64,000 nt of DNA from an uncultured Collinsella sp. (GCA_934668875.1 CAKUON010000005.1:62001-126000); one strand, 5' to 3'. Shown: positions 18,401-27,792, counted from the stretch's first letter. Translations and numbers: made by a program. The notes: a model not told the origin generated them from the sequence alone.

Positions 18401-19224
18401 GCCAAAAGGACCGTGCAAGCGGCCAGACCTCGTTCTTCGATATGTTTGGCGATGTTGAGGGCTCGGGCTTCGAGGTCAGCGTGCCCGATCCGGACGGCCA
18501 GGAATGGGACCGCCACCTCAAGCTGAGCCAGGAGAAAGAGGTTCTGGGCATCTATGTCTCGGACCACCCGCTGCGCCCGTTTGAGTATGCGCTCAGCAAA
18601 GCGCGCGATTTCTCGTTCTCGCAGATCGACACCGGCTACGAAGTGCAAAACCCCACGGGCGGCACTATCAACCAGGAGATCCCCGAGGGCAAGGCGCTGT
18701 GGTGGGCCGGCATGGTCTCGAGCGTGTCCAAGCGCGTGACCAAAAACGGCGACCCCATGGGTATTGTGCAGCTCGAGGACATGGAAGGCGAGGCCACCGT
18801 CGTGGTGTTCCCCAAGACCTATAAGGAGGCCGAGGGGTATCTGTACGGCGAGGTCGATCCCGAGACCGGCGCGCAGCTGTCCGACGCCTTTGTGCGCATT
18901 AAGGGCAAGCTCGAGCGCTCGGACCGCGGCGACCAGATCATCGCGCAGGAGATCGTGCCGTTGGAGCTCAACGAGGAGAACAACAAGCCCAAGGTGTTTG
19001 AGGTCATGGTGCCCAACAGCCGCTTTAGCCAGGGCAACATGGCACGCCTGGCCACGGTGCTCACCACCAACCCGGGCGGCGACCGCGTGGAGATCTTTAT
19101 TGAGCAGGTGGACGGGCGTGTGCTGCGCGCCGAGGTGCCGGCCAAGGTCAACGCGCGCTCGATTCCGCTACTAGCCGAGGCCAAGGCCATTGTGGGTAAC
19201 CAAGGTCGCGTGACGGTGATCTAA
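15421..19224 (+). CDS. dnaE: DNA polymerase III alpha subunit
   Basis: This 1267-residue replicative polymerase starts with a PHP domain (residues 1 to about 290) whose metal-binding residues look intact: HLHNH, TDHG, GCEVYF, CTSAC and TNDFHYL. In mycobacterial DnaE1 such a PHP domain is the proofreading exonuclease. The polymerase core has GVGPGRGSAAG near residue 424 and the catalytic pair in PDIDMDFDD near 466-474, with the third aspartate in KMDFLGL near 628. Helix-hairpin-helix and OB domains (WWAGMVSSVSKRVTKNGDP, about 1095) follow. A short insert of about 14 residues after AKKKIKLL is unlike the commoner family sequence. It is essential for chromosome replication. Confidence 0.95.
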   Translation: MAFVHLHNHTVFSMLDGATRIQDMVNRAVELGMPAVAITDHGYMYGVPDLALACDAVNHNTPEYKTWSHDKAFLEKDRRDELVEPDPEANPREHAQYVKDMAMWDEKGNIDELKPPLVIKPIFGCEVYFTPDETLARDHKPELYHMILLAKDQEGYVNLMQTVSEAAVQGFYYKPRVTLDNLRRHAKGMICTSACIAGIIPKYIDRGDMEGAIKWAETFRDTFEPGDFYIEIQEHGITTDNGLTDEQMDRTLIDIANQVGVKVIATNDFHYLRREDAPVQDVIMCIGMNAKVDDPNRMRMTGSEFYMKTEEEMRAMFPYCPEACDNTLEIADKCYVELDWDSIILPRFPLLDPGETHESQFRRECEKGLRQHYGDDWATREIGGVNIKERFEYEYKVICDKGFAAYFLIVAEYVQWAKDNGIGVGPGRGSAAGAIVAYAMNITAFDPLENGLMFERFLSPQRTEMPDIDMDFDDERRLEVVEHVRQLYGPEKVTHVITYSTIKAKQAINDAARVLDYPVYMGQRLSKMVSSDPKVKLKQVLDKQPGKEDLFNPDFAEAYKKDDDARRIIDTALSIEGLTRGEGVHACAVLICRDPVNEHVPTKLDTKGGVEITQYEGHTVADMGLLKMDFLGLRTLTVISKAKANIKKNFGIDIKEEEIPFDDPEIFKLMGSGHTAGVFQVESAGMTATIKNMKPTEYKHVVALIALYRPGPLGAGMVSSYINRMNGKEPAVSYDDRLDDILGETYGTMVYQEQVMLISVEMCGFSKGESDSRIRKPVAKKKIKLLTSTVLHWEDGSDETTYDHWMNGAIKNNYTREVAQKIWDDVLEFASYAFNKSHSAGYAILVMQTAWLKAHYPHEYMAAVLTSYTGKTDKIVHYVSACRHDGIPVLSPDVNESGTEFTATKEGVRFGLAGIRGVGTGVAQAIIAEREAGGPFKTLHDFVERVDSSQANRRVIESLIKAGAFDSTGYPRRQMMHFVDKNNPENIIDAAVKRQKDRASGQTSFFDMFGDVEGSGFEVSVPDPDGQEWDRHLKLSQEKEVLGIYVSDHPLRPFEYALSKARDFSFSQIDTGYEVQNPTGGTINQEIPEGKALWWAGMVSSVSKRVTKNGDPMGIVQLEDMEGEATVVVFPKTYKEAEGYLYGEVDPETGAQLSDAFVRIKGKLERSDRGDQIIAQEIVPLELNEENNKPKVFEVMVPNSRFSQGNMARLATVLTTNPGGDRVEIFIEQVDGRVLRAEVPAKVNARSIPLLAEAKAIVGNQGRVTVI

Positions 19225-19332
19225 AATGATTTTTCTGGGACGGGGATTAAAAAATCATTTTGGGTGATGCATAACGGGGCTGTCTTTCTGGGACGGGAAT
19301 GATTTTTTCATCCCCGTCCCAGAAATATCATT
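19224..19332. repeat. 109-bp palindromic element (GGGACGGGGAT family)
   Basis: The first 36 bases are repeated in inverted orientation at the right end (19297-19332) with two differences. The core CTGGGACGGGGAT appears in both arms. Thirty-four bases of the left arm (19226-19259) recur exactly at 61545-61578. The element begins next to the dnaE stop codon and ends 24 bases before the helicase start. It has terminal inverted repeats like a MITE but no visible target duplication. Confidence 0.7.
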
Positions 19333-19355
19333 TGGCGGGTTGATTGGAGGAAGTG

Positions 19356-22300
19356 ATGGCGCAGGGGACGTTTGTGCAGGCGCTTCGTAAGGAGGCGGCG
19401 CTGAGCGGCACCTTTATGAAGGGACGTTCGCTCATGCTCAACGGCGCCGTGCTGTCGTTTGAGGACTCCGGCTCGCGCTTCTCCAAGAACGTGACGGTCG
19501 AGGGCACGGTGCGCGGTTCCCGTGGCGACCTGTACAAGACGCACGTGGCGCTCGATGTGGACGAGCACGAGGTTATCGACTACGACTGCGATTGCCCCGC
19601 CGCCTACCGCTACCCCGGCATGTGCAAGCACGCCATCGCCACGGCACTGGCGTATCTGGATGCCAGCGGCGCCGAGCCCATCGAGGGCCTGCGCACGCCG
19701 GTCTGCACGTTCACGGCGCTGCCCAAGCAACCCGTGCGCCCCGCGTCCGCCGCGCCGGCGGTCAACCCCAACTTTCCCTTCCCGGCACCAGTTCCCACGA
19801 GTCCGAGCCTCATGAAAGCACTCTCCGATCTTTCGGACGCGCGCATGGATGAGCTGGCGGGCATGCGCCGCAAGCTCGCCTCCACCGTCGACCCCGATGC
19901 CCCCAAGGCGGTATTGGAGCCCTCGCTGGTGCCGTACTACAATCCGCTGTTTGCCGACCGCTTTAGCTGGGCGCTCGAGCTTCGCATCCGCTGCGGCTCG
20001 GTATCCTACGTGGTCAAGGACATTGACGGCATGGTCGGCGCCTACATGCGCAGCGGCACGTTCTCGTACGGCAAAAAGCTCACGTTCCTCCATGCGCCCG
20101 AGGCCTTTGATGGGGTTTCGGTGCGCCTGCTCGACCTTGTTGCGACGACGGTTGCCTATCTTTGCGACATCACGAGTTCGCGCTCGGCGTCGTACGACTT
20201 TGCGCGCAGCGGTTTTGTCGCCGAGCGCCAGCTGCCCTTGTCCGAGCATGACATCGTATACATGCTGGACTTGCTGCGCGGCCGGACCATTTCCTTTGAG
20301 CCCGCCTGGTCGCGGGGGACGACGACGCACCGTTCCTACGAGGTGACGGTTGAGTCGATAGCGGAAGGGGAGGACGAGGCCTCGGCAAAACGCCCGCCGC
20401 TCCTTGCCGCCAAGATTGCGCCGGCGGCCGGCGGCAGCTATGACCTGCGCCTGCCTGCCGACGCGTACTGCTTTGCCTCGGGCGATGTTGCCTATCTGGT
20501 CGACACGCACCGCGCGCGCCGCGCCGATGCGGCGTTTGCCCAGCATGCCGCACCGTTCCTGTCGCGCCTGCTGCCTTGCCGCACGCCGGTCCATATCGCC
20601 GCCGAACAGGTGGGCGAGTTCTGCCGTATGGCGCTGCCCGTGCTGCGCGAATACACCGACCTCACCGCTCCTGCCGTGCTCGACACCGTGGCGCCCGAGC
20701 CGAGCTTTGCAATGTCAATCGGTGTCAGTGACGGGCTTGTGACCTGCGAGATCTCGGTCGCCTACGGCGATTGGTCGGCAGATCTCTTTAGCCTGGGTGC
20801 TCCGGGAAGCCCCTTCGAGGACCAGCGCCCCGGCGTGCCGCCCCGCGACGTTGTGGCGGAGTTTCGCGTTATGGACACGGCTGCCATGTACTTCGATTTC
20901 CACGAGGGCGGCCTGGCGTTTGAGGAGCGCGATGACGAGAGCCTGTTCCGCCTGCTGACCGAGGGCCTGTCTGTGCTGTCTGAGCTGGGCGAGGTCATGC
21001 TCAGCGACCGCCTGCGCCAGATCTCGGTACGTCCTGCGCCCAAGCTCTCGGTGCGTGCGACCGTCAAGAGCAATCTGCTCGACGTCGAGTTGGGTGCAAG
21101 CGGGCTTTCAGCCGCGGACCTTGCCATCTACCTGGACTCGTACAAGCGCCACCAGACGTTTGCGCGCCTGACCTCCGGCGACATTGTGCGTCTGGACGAG
21201 GGCGCCCGCGCTGCGTTTGGCCTTGCCGAGGACCTGGGCGTCGATGCCGTCGACCTACTCGACGGCGTGTCGCTTCCCGCGTCGAGCACCCTGTTTGTCG
21301 ATAGCATGCTCGCGCGCACGCCCGCGCTCGATGCCGATCGCGATGCCGCGTTCCGCCGCACCGTCGAGCGCCTGGACACGCTCGGCAAGATGGACTTTAC
21401 GGTGCCGGCATCCCTCAAGGCCACGCTGCGTGGCTACCAGGTCGATGGCTATCAGTGGCTCGGCTCGCTCGAGCATCTGGGCCTTGGCGGTATTTTGGCC
21501 GACGACATGGGCCTGGGCAAAACGCTGCAGATGATCGCGCATATCCTGGCGCGCGTGGAGGCGGGTGACATCAAGCCCACGCTCGTGGTGTGTCCCGCGT
21601 CGCTCGTGTACAACTGGACTGCCGAGCTGGAGCGCTTTGCGCCTTCGCTCGACGTGTGCGCCATCGTGGGTGCCAAGGCTCAGCGTCGCGTGCAAATTGC
21701 CGGCGTGGCCGAGCACAACGTGGTCGTGACCTCGTATGACCTCATGCGTCGCGATATCGACGAGTATGCCGAGCAGGACTTTGCCCGCGTGGTACTCGAC
21801 GAGGCCCAGTACATCAAAAACCCGCTCACCCAGGTGGCCCGCGCCGCCAAGCGCCTGCTCGCCGGCGTGCGCTTTGCCCTGACGGGCACGCCCATCGAAA
21901 ACCGCCTGTCTGAGCTCTGGAGCATCTTCGACTTTTTGATGCCGGGCCTTTTGGGCACGCGCGAGTCGTTTGCCAAGCGCTTTGAGAGCCCGGTCGAACA
22001 CGCCGAGGGCGATAGCGCCGCTCGCCTGCAGGCGCTCGTGTCACCGTTTGTGCTGCGCCGCGTTAAGGAAGACGTGGTGGCCGACCTGCCCGAGAAGATC
22101 GAGGACACCGTCATGGCGCAGCTCACCGGCGAACAGCGCAAGCTCTACCTGGCCAACCAGGATCGCATCGCCCAGCAGGTGCAGCATCGCGAAGCCAACG
22201 AGTTTAAGAAGGACAAGCTCAAGGTGCTCGCCGAGCTCACCAAGCTGCGCCAGATCTGCTGCGACCCGCATCTGCACTACGAGGACTACAAGGCGGGGAG

Positions 22301-22820
22301 CGCCAAGCTCGACGCGTGCATGGAACTCGTGCACGGCGCGCTCGACGGCGGGCACCGCATTCTGCTGTTTAGCCAGTTCACGGGCATGCTCGATATCATC
22401 GGCAAGCGCCTGGCCAAGGAGGACATCGGCTTTCTTAAGCTCACGGGCGCATCGTCCAAGGAGAGCCGCGCCAAGATGGTCGCGCAGTTCCAGGCGGGCG
22501 AGGTGCCGGTGTTTTTGATTTCGCTCAAGGCGGGCGGCGTCGGCCTCAACCTGACTGCCGCCGACGTGGTCATTCACTACGACCCGTGGTGGAACGTGGC
22601 GGCGCAGGACCAAGCGACCGACCGTGCCCACCGCATTGGCCAGCAGCACACCGTGACCGTGTACAAGCTCATCGCCAAGGACACGATTGAGGAGCGCATC
22701 ATGCAGATGCAGGAGTCCAAGCGCGACCTGGTCAACAGCGTGCTCGGCGGCGACGGTATCTCGTCGGCGCTGTTTACCCGCGAGGATGTCCTGGCACTGC
22801 TGGGCGGCGACGGGCGCTAG
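19356..22820 (+). CDS. SWIM zinc-finger SNF2-family helicase
   Basis: This 1154-residue protein has an N-terminal SWIM zinc finger with C78, C80, C90 and H92 (CDC-x9-CKH), a long central region of no clear family, and a C-terminal SNF2 ATPase. Motif I is DDMGLGKT near 716-723, motif II is LDEAQYIKN near 815, and motif VI is DRAHRIGQQ. ATG at 19356 is preferred because GGAGG lies 5 bases upstream; TTG at 19344 is in frame but has no site. Bacterial SWIM-SNF2 proteins are thought to remodel protein-DNA complexes or RNA polymerase; this one has no known partner in the window. Confidence 0.88.
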   Translation: MAQGTFVQALRKEAALSGTFMKGRSLMLNGAVLSFEDSGSRFSKNVTVEGTVRGSRGDLYKTHVALDVDEHEVIDYDCDCPAAYRYPGMCKHAIATALAYLDASGAEPIEGLRTPVCTFTALPKQPVRPASAAPAVNPNFPFPAPVPTSPSLMKALSDLSDARMDELAGMRRKLASTVDPDAPKAVLEPSLVPYYNPLFADRFSWALELRIRCGSVSYVVKDIDGMVGAYMRSGTFSYGKKLTFLHAPEAFDGVSVRLLDLVATTVAYLCDITSSRSASYDFARSGFVAERQLPLSEHDIVYMLDLLRGRTISFEPAWSRGTTTHRSYEVTVESIAEGEDEASAKRPPLLAAKIAPAAGGSYDLRLPADAYCFASGDVAYLVDTHRARRADAAFAQHAAPFLSRLLPCRTPVHIAAEQVGEFCRMALPVLREYTDLTAPAVLDTVAPEPSFAMSIGVSDGLVTCEISVAYGDWSADLFSLGAPGSPFEDQRPGVPPRDVVAEFRVMDTAAMYFDFHEGGLAFEERDDESLFRLLTEGLSVLSELGEVMLSDRLRQISVRPAPKLSVRATVKSNLLDVELGASGLSAADLAIYLDSYKRHQTFARLTSGDIVRLDEGARAAFGLAEDLGVDAVDLLDGVSLPASSTLFVDSMLARTPALDADRDAAFRRTVERLDTLGKMDFTVPASLKATLRGYQVDGYQWLGSLEHLGLGGILADDMGLGKTLQMIAHILARVEAGDIKPTLVVCPASLVYNWTAELERFAPSLDVCAIVGAKAQRRVQIAGVAEHNVVVTSYDLMRRDIDEYAEQDFARVVLDEAQYIKNPLTQVARAAKRLLAGVRFALTGTPIENRLSELWSIFDFLMPGLLGTRESFAKRFESPVEHAEGDSAARLQALVSPFVLRRVKEDVVADLPEKIEDTVMAQLTGEQRKLYLANQDRIAQQVQHREANEFKKDKLKVLAELTKLRQICCDPHLHYEDYKAGSAKLDACMELVHGALDGGHRILLFSQFTGMLDIIGKRLAKEDIGFLKLTGASSKESRAKMVAQFQAGEVPVFLISLKAGGVGLNLTAADVVIHYDPWWNVAAQDQATDRAHRIGQQHTVTVYKLIAKDTIEERIMQMQESKRDLVNSVLGGDGISSALFTREDVLALLGGDGR

Positions 22821-22992
22821 CCTGCGCAGATGGCGACCGGGACTGCCGAGGCGGCTCCAGATTGCCGGCGCGCCCTGACCCCGGGCGCTCGCCTCGCTCG
22901 TTATGTGTTCATTTGCGATGCCGTGGATGGTTCGTTTACCTTTGGGCATAAGAAGCATCGAGAACACCGGCACATCAGCAAAGGAGAACATC

Positions 22993-23355
22993 ATGGCGAA
23001 ATTCTTTAAGGACCCCGACGGCAAGCTTATTGCCGCCCTTGGCGACGACGTTGCAACCCCTGCCGGCTGCACGGAGCTGACCGCGAACACCGAGGACGCG
23101 GCGCACGAGAAACACGTGCCCGTCGTCGAGAGCGAGCGCGACGGCCACGTGATTCGTGCGCGCGTGGGCTCGGTCGAGCACCCCAGCCTGCCCGAGCACT
23201 ATATCGAGTGGATCGCGCTTGAGGCCGAGGGCCGTCTGGAGGTCCATTACCTCCAGCCCGGCATGAAGCCCGCGACGTTTTTTGCCGGCGGTTCCAAGAC
23301 TGGCACCGTCTATGCCTATTGCAACCTGCACGGGCTGTGGTCCGCGACGTTCTAG
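22993..23355 (+). CDS. Superoxide reductase, one-domain (neelaredoxin type)
   Basis: This 120-residue protein holds only the catalytic domain of desulfoferrodoxin. All five iron ligands are present: H41 in HEKHVP, H63 and H69 in EHPSLPEHY, and C110 and H113 in YCNLHGLW. The catalytic E39-K40 pair precedes H41. The N-terminal desulforedoxin Fe(Cys)4 domain is absent, so electrons must come from rubredoxin or a similar protein elsewhere. The enzyme reduces superoxide to peroxide without making oxygen, which suits an anaerobe. AAGGAG lies 6 bases before the ATG; an upstream open frame from 22903 has no support. Confidence 0.88.
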   Translation: MAKFFKDPDGKLIAALGDDVATPAGCTELTANTEDAAHEKHVPVVESERDGHVIRARVGSVEHPSLPEHYIEWIALEAEGRLEVHYLQPGMKPATFFAGGSKTGTVYAYCNLHGLWSATF

Positions 23356-23472
23356 GAGCGTGCCCCCGCTCGGGGTATCATAGCTAGCATATGCACATGC
23401 AAGCGCCGACTGCATCTTGCGGCCGGCGCTTTTACTACGATAACGACGGTTTACGACGGAAAGGGCTGAGCC

Positions 23473-25446
23473 ATGAAGCTCGCACTTGCACAGATCGATA
23501 TGCGCCTGGGTGATATTGAGGGTATCTGCGGCCGCATCGAGGACCAGGCGCGCCTGGCCCATGAGCGCGGTGCGCGCGTGCTGTGCGTGCCGGCTCCGCT
23601 CTTTATGGGCGCCCTGCCCGGCGGCCTGGTGGGCGCTGCCGACTTTGAGCACGACATGCTTGCCGGCCTGACCGGCGTCGCTGAGCGTATCCAGGAGCTC
23701 GATATGATCTGCATCGTGCCCGCGGCGGTTTCGTTTGAGGGCCAGCCGCTGCTCGACTACATGATGCTCAAGGACGGTCGCGTGGTGCCCGCGCGCGCAA
23801 GCATTGCCTTGCAGCGCGGTGAGAACAACGACGCGCGTTGGGCGCCGCCGGTGTTCGACGTGGACGGCGTGCGCATCGCGGTGATCTTCGACCTGGACCG
23901 CGAGCTCGAGATGCTGCCGACCGGCGTCGACCTCATTGCCTATTTCCAGTTCAACGCATTCGATATGACCAACCGCGAGACAGCTGCCGTTGCCGCCGTG
24001 CGCAGTGGAGCCTACCGCAAGATCGCATCCAAGCGCAGTGTGTGGTTTGCCTGCATGGCGCCGGTCGGTGCGTACGACGAGTCGGTGTATACCGGCGGGT
24101 CGTTTGTGCTCGATGACTGCGGCCGCGTGGTGGCCCAGGCGCCGTGTTTTGAGGAGAGCCTTCTGGTCCAGGAGATTCAGCGCGGTGTGATGCTCGATGC
24201 TTTGGAGGACCATGAGCTGCTCGAGTTTCGCTCCGAGGAGTGGCTGTGGCAGGCGCTGGTACTTGCCGTGCGCGACAACGCCCGCGCCCACGGTACGTCG
24301 CGCGCCGTGGTGGCGCTCGAGGGTGACCTGCCGTCGTCCCTGCTGGCGGCGCTTGCCGTCGACGCCCTGGGCCCGCGCAATGTGATCGGTCTGGTGTTGG
24401 GACGCAACCGCATCTTTACGCCGGCGCAGGAAGAGGCCGAGGCGGCTCGCTGCGCCGCCGTCCGTGCCATTGCCGAGCGCCTGCATATTCGCACGGTTGA
24501 GCGCGATGTGCCGGATGCCGCGCGTGTGCTCGACCGCGACGTGTCGGCGGGCGACGCCGAACGCCTGCGCTCGCGTACGCTGGGGCTCATGCTGGAGGAT
24601 ACCGCGCTCGAGCTGGGCGCTATGGCGTTGAGTCCGTTGTCTAAGACTGAGTACGCGCTGGCGGCGCCCGCGCTTTGCGGTGGCTACCAGGGCGATTTTG
24701 CGCCCTTTGGCGATGTGTATCTGTCGACGCTCGAGTTTGTGGCGCGCGTGCGCAACCGTACGTCTGCCGTGGTGCCGCAGGAGCTCGTGACGCTCAACGC
24801 GGTGGAGGATTGCATGGAGCGCGTGCTGGCGCAGGCGCTTTCGACGCTCAATGGTCCGGTTGACATGCTCGACCGCGCGGCGCAGCTGCTCGGTGGGCTT
24901 GAGCCCGGCGAGGTCGATGGTACGCTCGAGTCGCATGTGGACCGCAACCGTCCTTTCGACGACATCCCGATGGCTGCCGGCAAGCCCGAGGCCTGCTCGT
25001 TGCTGTTGATGCTTGTGCGCCAGGGCGAGGCTGCCCGCCACCATCTGCCGACGGCGCCGATTGTCTCGGCGCGTTCGTTTGCCGAGCGTTCCTGGCCGTA
25101 TATGCTCGCGTGGTCCGATTTGGGGCTTAACGGTAAGGAGCGCATGACGGTTGATTCGCTGGCGCGCGCAGAGGTGCGCCGCTATGCCGACGAGGATTCG
25201 AGCGAGCGCATGCGAAACGAGATGATGGGCGTGCTCGGCGAGCTGCTGGGAATTTCGCCCGAGCAGATGGAGGAGCTGCGCTCCAAGGACGGTCAGCGTC
25301 GTTTGCATGAGGGCATGAAGAAGTTTGAGGGCGAGGTCCAGGACGCCATCGATAAGATGATGGGCGGTCAGGGCGACCCGCAGGGTGGCCCGATGCCGCA
25401 TCCGCCGGTGGATCCCCGCCAATTTCCTTTCTTCAGCCAAAACTAG
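23473..25446 (+). CDS. NAD-synthetase-like protein, probably catalytically inactive
   Basis: The 657-residue chain follows the layout of glutamine-dependent NAD synthetase, with an N-terminal nitrilase-like domain (1 to about 265) and a C-terminal synthetase-like domain. The nitrilase Glu-Lys-Cys triad is lost: the usual PEL...GY segment reads PAPLFMGALPG, the Cys of CEDxW is replaced in IAVIFDLDREL, and the catalytic lysine region reads RASIALQRGE. The ATP-binding SGGxDSS loop reads LEGDLPSSLLAAL, although the residues after it (AALAVDALGPRNVIGLVLG) still look like NadE. The tail is rich in Gly, Pro and Met. It may be a structural or regulatory paralogue. A normal NadE would have to be elsewhere. 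Confidence 0.75.
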   Translation: MKLALAQIDMRLGDIEGICGRIEDQARLAHERGARVLCVPAPLFMGALPGGLVGAADFEHDMLAGLTGVAERIQELDMICIVPAAVSFEGQPLLDYMMLKDGRVVPARASIALQRGENNDARWAPPVFDVDGVRIAVIFDLDRELEMLPTGVDLIAYFQFNAFDMTNRETAAVAAVRSGAYRKIASKRSVWFACMAPVGAYDESVYTGGSFVLDDCGRVVAQAPCFEESLLVQEIQRGVMLDALEDHELLEFRSEEWLWQALVLAVRDNARAHGTSRAVVALEGDLPSSLLAALAVDALGPRNVIGLVLGRNRIFTPAQEEAEAARCAAVRAIAERLHIRTVERDVPDAARVLDRDVSAGDAERLRSRTLGLMLEDTALELGAMALSPLSKTEYALAAPALCGGYQGDFAPFGDVYLSTLEFVARVRNRTSAVVPQELVTLNAVEDCMERVLAQALSTLNGPVDMLDRAAQLLGGLEPGEVDGTLESHVDRNRPFDDIPMAAGKPEACSLLLMLVRQGEAARHHLPTAPIVSARSFAERSWPYMLAWSDLGLNGKERMTVDSLARAEVRRYADEDSSERMRNEMMGVLGELLGISPEQMEELRSKDGQRRLHEGMKKFEGEVQDAIDKMMGGQGDPQGGPMPHPPVDPRQFPFFSQN

Positions 25447-25583
25447 CTATGGGATAGGATTCGCTCCCAACCCCGACAGTTCAACTAAGTATCTCGGCCC
25501 TGTTGTGTTATTCTAGAACAGACGTTCGTGAATAGTGCGTGGGGCCTTGCCTTGCGCTCGGCAAAAGGCGAGGGGAGGCTGGC

Positions 25584-26105
25584 TTGGTTATCTTGGGTAT
25601 CGACCCCGGTTTGGCCCATACGGGTTGGGGGATTATCGAGGAGCGGCGAGGCGAGGTTCGCTGCCGTGCCTACGGTTGCATCGAGACCAGTGCCGGAAGC
25701 CCGCTCGCAGTGCGCCTGTCGCACATTGCTCGCGATCTTAAGGATGTCGTCGAGCGGTACCGCCCCGACACGGCTGCCATCGAGAGCATCTACTTTGGCG
25801 CCAACGTCCGCTCGGCCATCCCCACGGCGCACGCCCGCGGCGCCGCGCTTGTGGCGCTTTCGGAGTGCGCACTCGAGATCGGCGAGTACACGCCTATGCA
25901 GATCAAGCAGGCCGTCGTGGGTACGGGCGCCGCGGACAAGCGGCAGGTCGCCTACATGGTGCGCACGCTCACGCAGCTCGACCACGACCCGCATCCCGAC
26001 CATGCCGCCGATGCCCTGGCTTGCGCCATCTGCCACGTAAACCTCAGCCGTACCCGCGCCCTTACTGGCGGCGAGTTCTATCAACAGAGAGGAACCGGAT
26101 ACTGA
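25584..26105 (+). CDS. ruvC: Holliday junction resolvase RuvC
   Basis: This 173-residue endonuclease cuts Holliday junctions. The acidic residues are visible as D in VILGIDPG, E in AAIESIYFG and the D residues of DHAADALA. A TTG start at 25584 is chosen because GGGGAGG lies 5 bases upstream and the conserved VILGIDPG begins right after it. ruvC, ruvA and ruvB form one operon with overlapping stop and start codons (TGATG at 26103-26107). Confidence 0.93.
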   Translation: MVILGIDPGLAHTGWGIIEERRGEVRCRAYGCIETSAGSPLAVRLSHIARDLKDVVERYRPDTAAIESIYFGANVRSAIPTAHARGAALVALSECALEIGEYTPMQIKQAVVGTGAADKRQVAYMVRTLTQLDHDPHPDHAADALACAICHVNLSRTRALTGGEFYQQRGTGY

Positions 26106-26725
26106 TGATCTCCCAGCTCCATGGAACGCTTGTCGAGGCAACAATGAGCTCGGCCGTCGTCGATGTGTCGGGCGTGGGCTTTGAGCTCGGCATCTCGGGC
26201 AGCACCGCTGCCACGTTGCCGACGCCCGGCGGCGAGGTCCGCCTCTACACACGCATGCAGGTGCGCGAGGACGCCATGACGCTCTTTGGGTTTGCCTCCA
26301 AGGACGAGCGCACGATGTTCGACCGGCTCGTGTCCGTCTCGGGTGTTGGTCCGCGCCTGGCACTCGCCGTGCTTTCCACCTATACCGTGGGACAGCTGTA
26401 TTCGCTGGTAATGGCCGAGGACGACAAAGGCATGGCCAAGGTGCCCGGCGTGGGTAAAAAGACGGCTCAGCGCCTGATTTTGGAGCTTAAGAGCACCTTT
26501 GCCAAGGATAAGGGCTTTGTGCCGGTCGACGTGATTCCCGGACAGGTCGCGATGCCCGTGCCCGCCGCCGCGCCCTCGGCGATCGATGACGCCCGTGCGG
26601 CGCTCCTTTCCATGGGCTTTAGCCCGCAGGAGACCGATGTTGCCCTGAGCGGGTATGATGGGCAGGATATGCGTGTCGAGGACCTGCTCGGCGCGGCGCT
26701 TAAGCGACTTGGAATGGATGCGTGA
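26105..26725 (+). CDS. ruvA: Holliday junction branch-migration subunit RuvA
   Basis: This 206-residue protein binds four-way junctions and carries RuvB. The OB-fold domain ([11 protein letters not shown]) is followed by two helix-hairpin-helix motifs ([15 protein letters not shown] and [17 protein letters not shown]) and a C-terminal domain III ([17 protein letters not shown]) that contacts RuvB. ATG at 26105 overlaps the ruvC stop, so translation is probably coupled. Confidence 0.95.
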   Translation: MISQLHGTLVEATMSSAVVDVSGVGFELGISGSTAATLPTPGGEVRLYTRMQVREDAMTLFGFASKDERTMFDRLVSVSGVGPRLALAVLSTYTVGQLYSLVMAEDDKGMAKVPGVGKKTAQRLILELKSTFAKDKGFVPVDVIPGQVAMPVPAAAPSAIDDARAALLSMGFSPQETDVALSGYDGQDMRVEDLLGAALKRLGMDA

Positions 26726-27792
26726 TGTGGGAAGCCGATGACTCTCAGGACCTGTGGGCGACGCCCGGCAACTCGCCGGCGGCATCCATGGCGCACGGCG
26801 AGCGCATGGTGGGCTCGGAGCTGACGCCCGAGGACCTCGATGTCGACCGCACCTTGCGCCCCCAGCGCCTGGACGATTACTGCGGCCAGGAGCACATCAA
26901 GCAGAGCCTGCGCGTGTTGATCGAGGCAGCTCAGAGCCGTGGCGAGACGCTCGACCACGTGATCTTCTCGGGTCCTCCGGGCTTGGGTAAGACCACGCTG
27001 GCTACGGTTATCGCCAACGAGCTGGGCGCCCAGATCAAGACGACGAGCGGTCCGGCCATCGCGCGTACCGGTGACCTGGCGGCTATCCTTACCAACCTGC
27101 AGCCGGGCGATGTGCTGTTTATCGATGAGATCCACCGTCTCAACCGTTCGGTCGAGGAGGTCCTGTATCCCGCGATGGAGGACTTTGCGCTCGATATCGT
27201 GATCGGCAAAGGTCCGGCGGCGCGCTCGATTCGCCTGGATATCCCCAAGTTCACGCTGGTAGCGGCCACGACCCGCTCGGGCATGTTGACCGGCCCGCTG
27301 CGCGACCGCTTTGGCATTTCGTATCGCCTAGATTACTACACGGTCGAGGAGCTCGCCCAGATCGTGACGCGCTCGGCGACTATCCTTGGCGTGACGATTG
27401 ACCATCCCAGCGCGCTCGAGATCGGCTCACGCTCGCGCGGCACGCCGCGTCTTGCCAACCGTCTGCTCAAGCGCGTGCGCGACTATGCACAGGTGCGCGG
27501 CAACGGTCCTATCGAGCTGGACATTTGCCGCCAGGCGCTCGAGTTCTTCGAGATCGATGAGCTTGGCCTGGACTGGATGGACATTCGTATCTTGGAGACG
27601 CTTGCCAAGACGTTCTCCGGTCGTGCCGTTGGCCTGACAACGCTTGCCAGTGCGGTGGGTGAGGACCCGGGCACGCTCGAGGATGTTTACGAGCCGTATC
27701 TGCTGCAGTGCGGATTGATGATCCGTACGCCGCAGGGCCGCCAGGCAACGCTTCGCACCTTTGAGCACTTGGGAATCGAGCCGACCCTGTAG
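26725..27792 (+). CDS. ruvB: Holliday junction branch-migration ATPase RuvB
   Basis: This 355-residue AAA+ motor drives branch migration. It has Walker A (GPPGLGKTT), Walker B (DEIHRLNR), the arginine finger segment GPLRDRFG and the C-terminal winged helix. ATG at 26725 overlaps the ruvA stop codon (TGATG); a GTG just upstream is in frame but not needed. Confidence 0.95.
   Translation: MWEADDSQDLWATPGNSPAASMAHGERMVGSELTPEDLDVDRTLRPQRLDDYCGQEHIKQSLRVLIEAAQSRGETLDHVIFSGPPGLGKTTLATVIANELGAQIKTTSGPAIARTGDLAAILTNLQPGDVLFIDEIHRLNRSVEEVLYPAMEDFALDIVIGKGPAARSIRLDIPKFTLVAATTRSGMLTGPLRDRFGISYRLDYYTVEELAQIVTRSATILGVTIDHPSALEIGSRSRGTPRLANRLLKRVRDYAQVRGNGPIELDICRQALEFFEIDELGLDWMDIRILETLAKTFSGRAVGLTTLASAVGEDPGTLEDVYEPYLLQCGLMIRTPQGRQATLRTFEHLGIEPTL

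Noticed and set aside
15385-18648. A long minus-strand open frame opposite dnaE.
   Set aside because: It is a composition effect of the dnaE codons, with no ribosome binding site and no domain.
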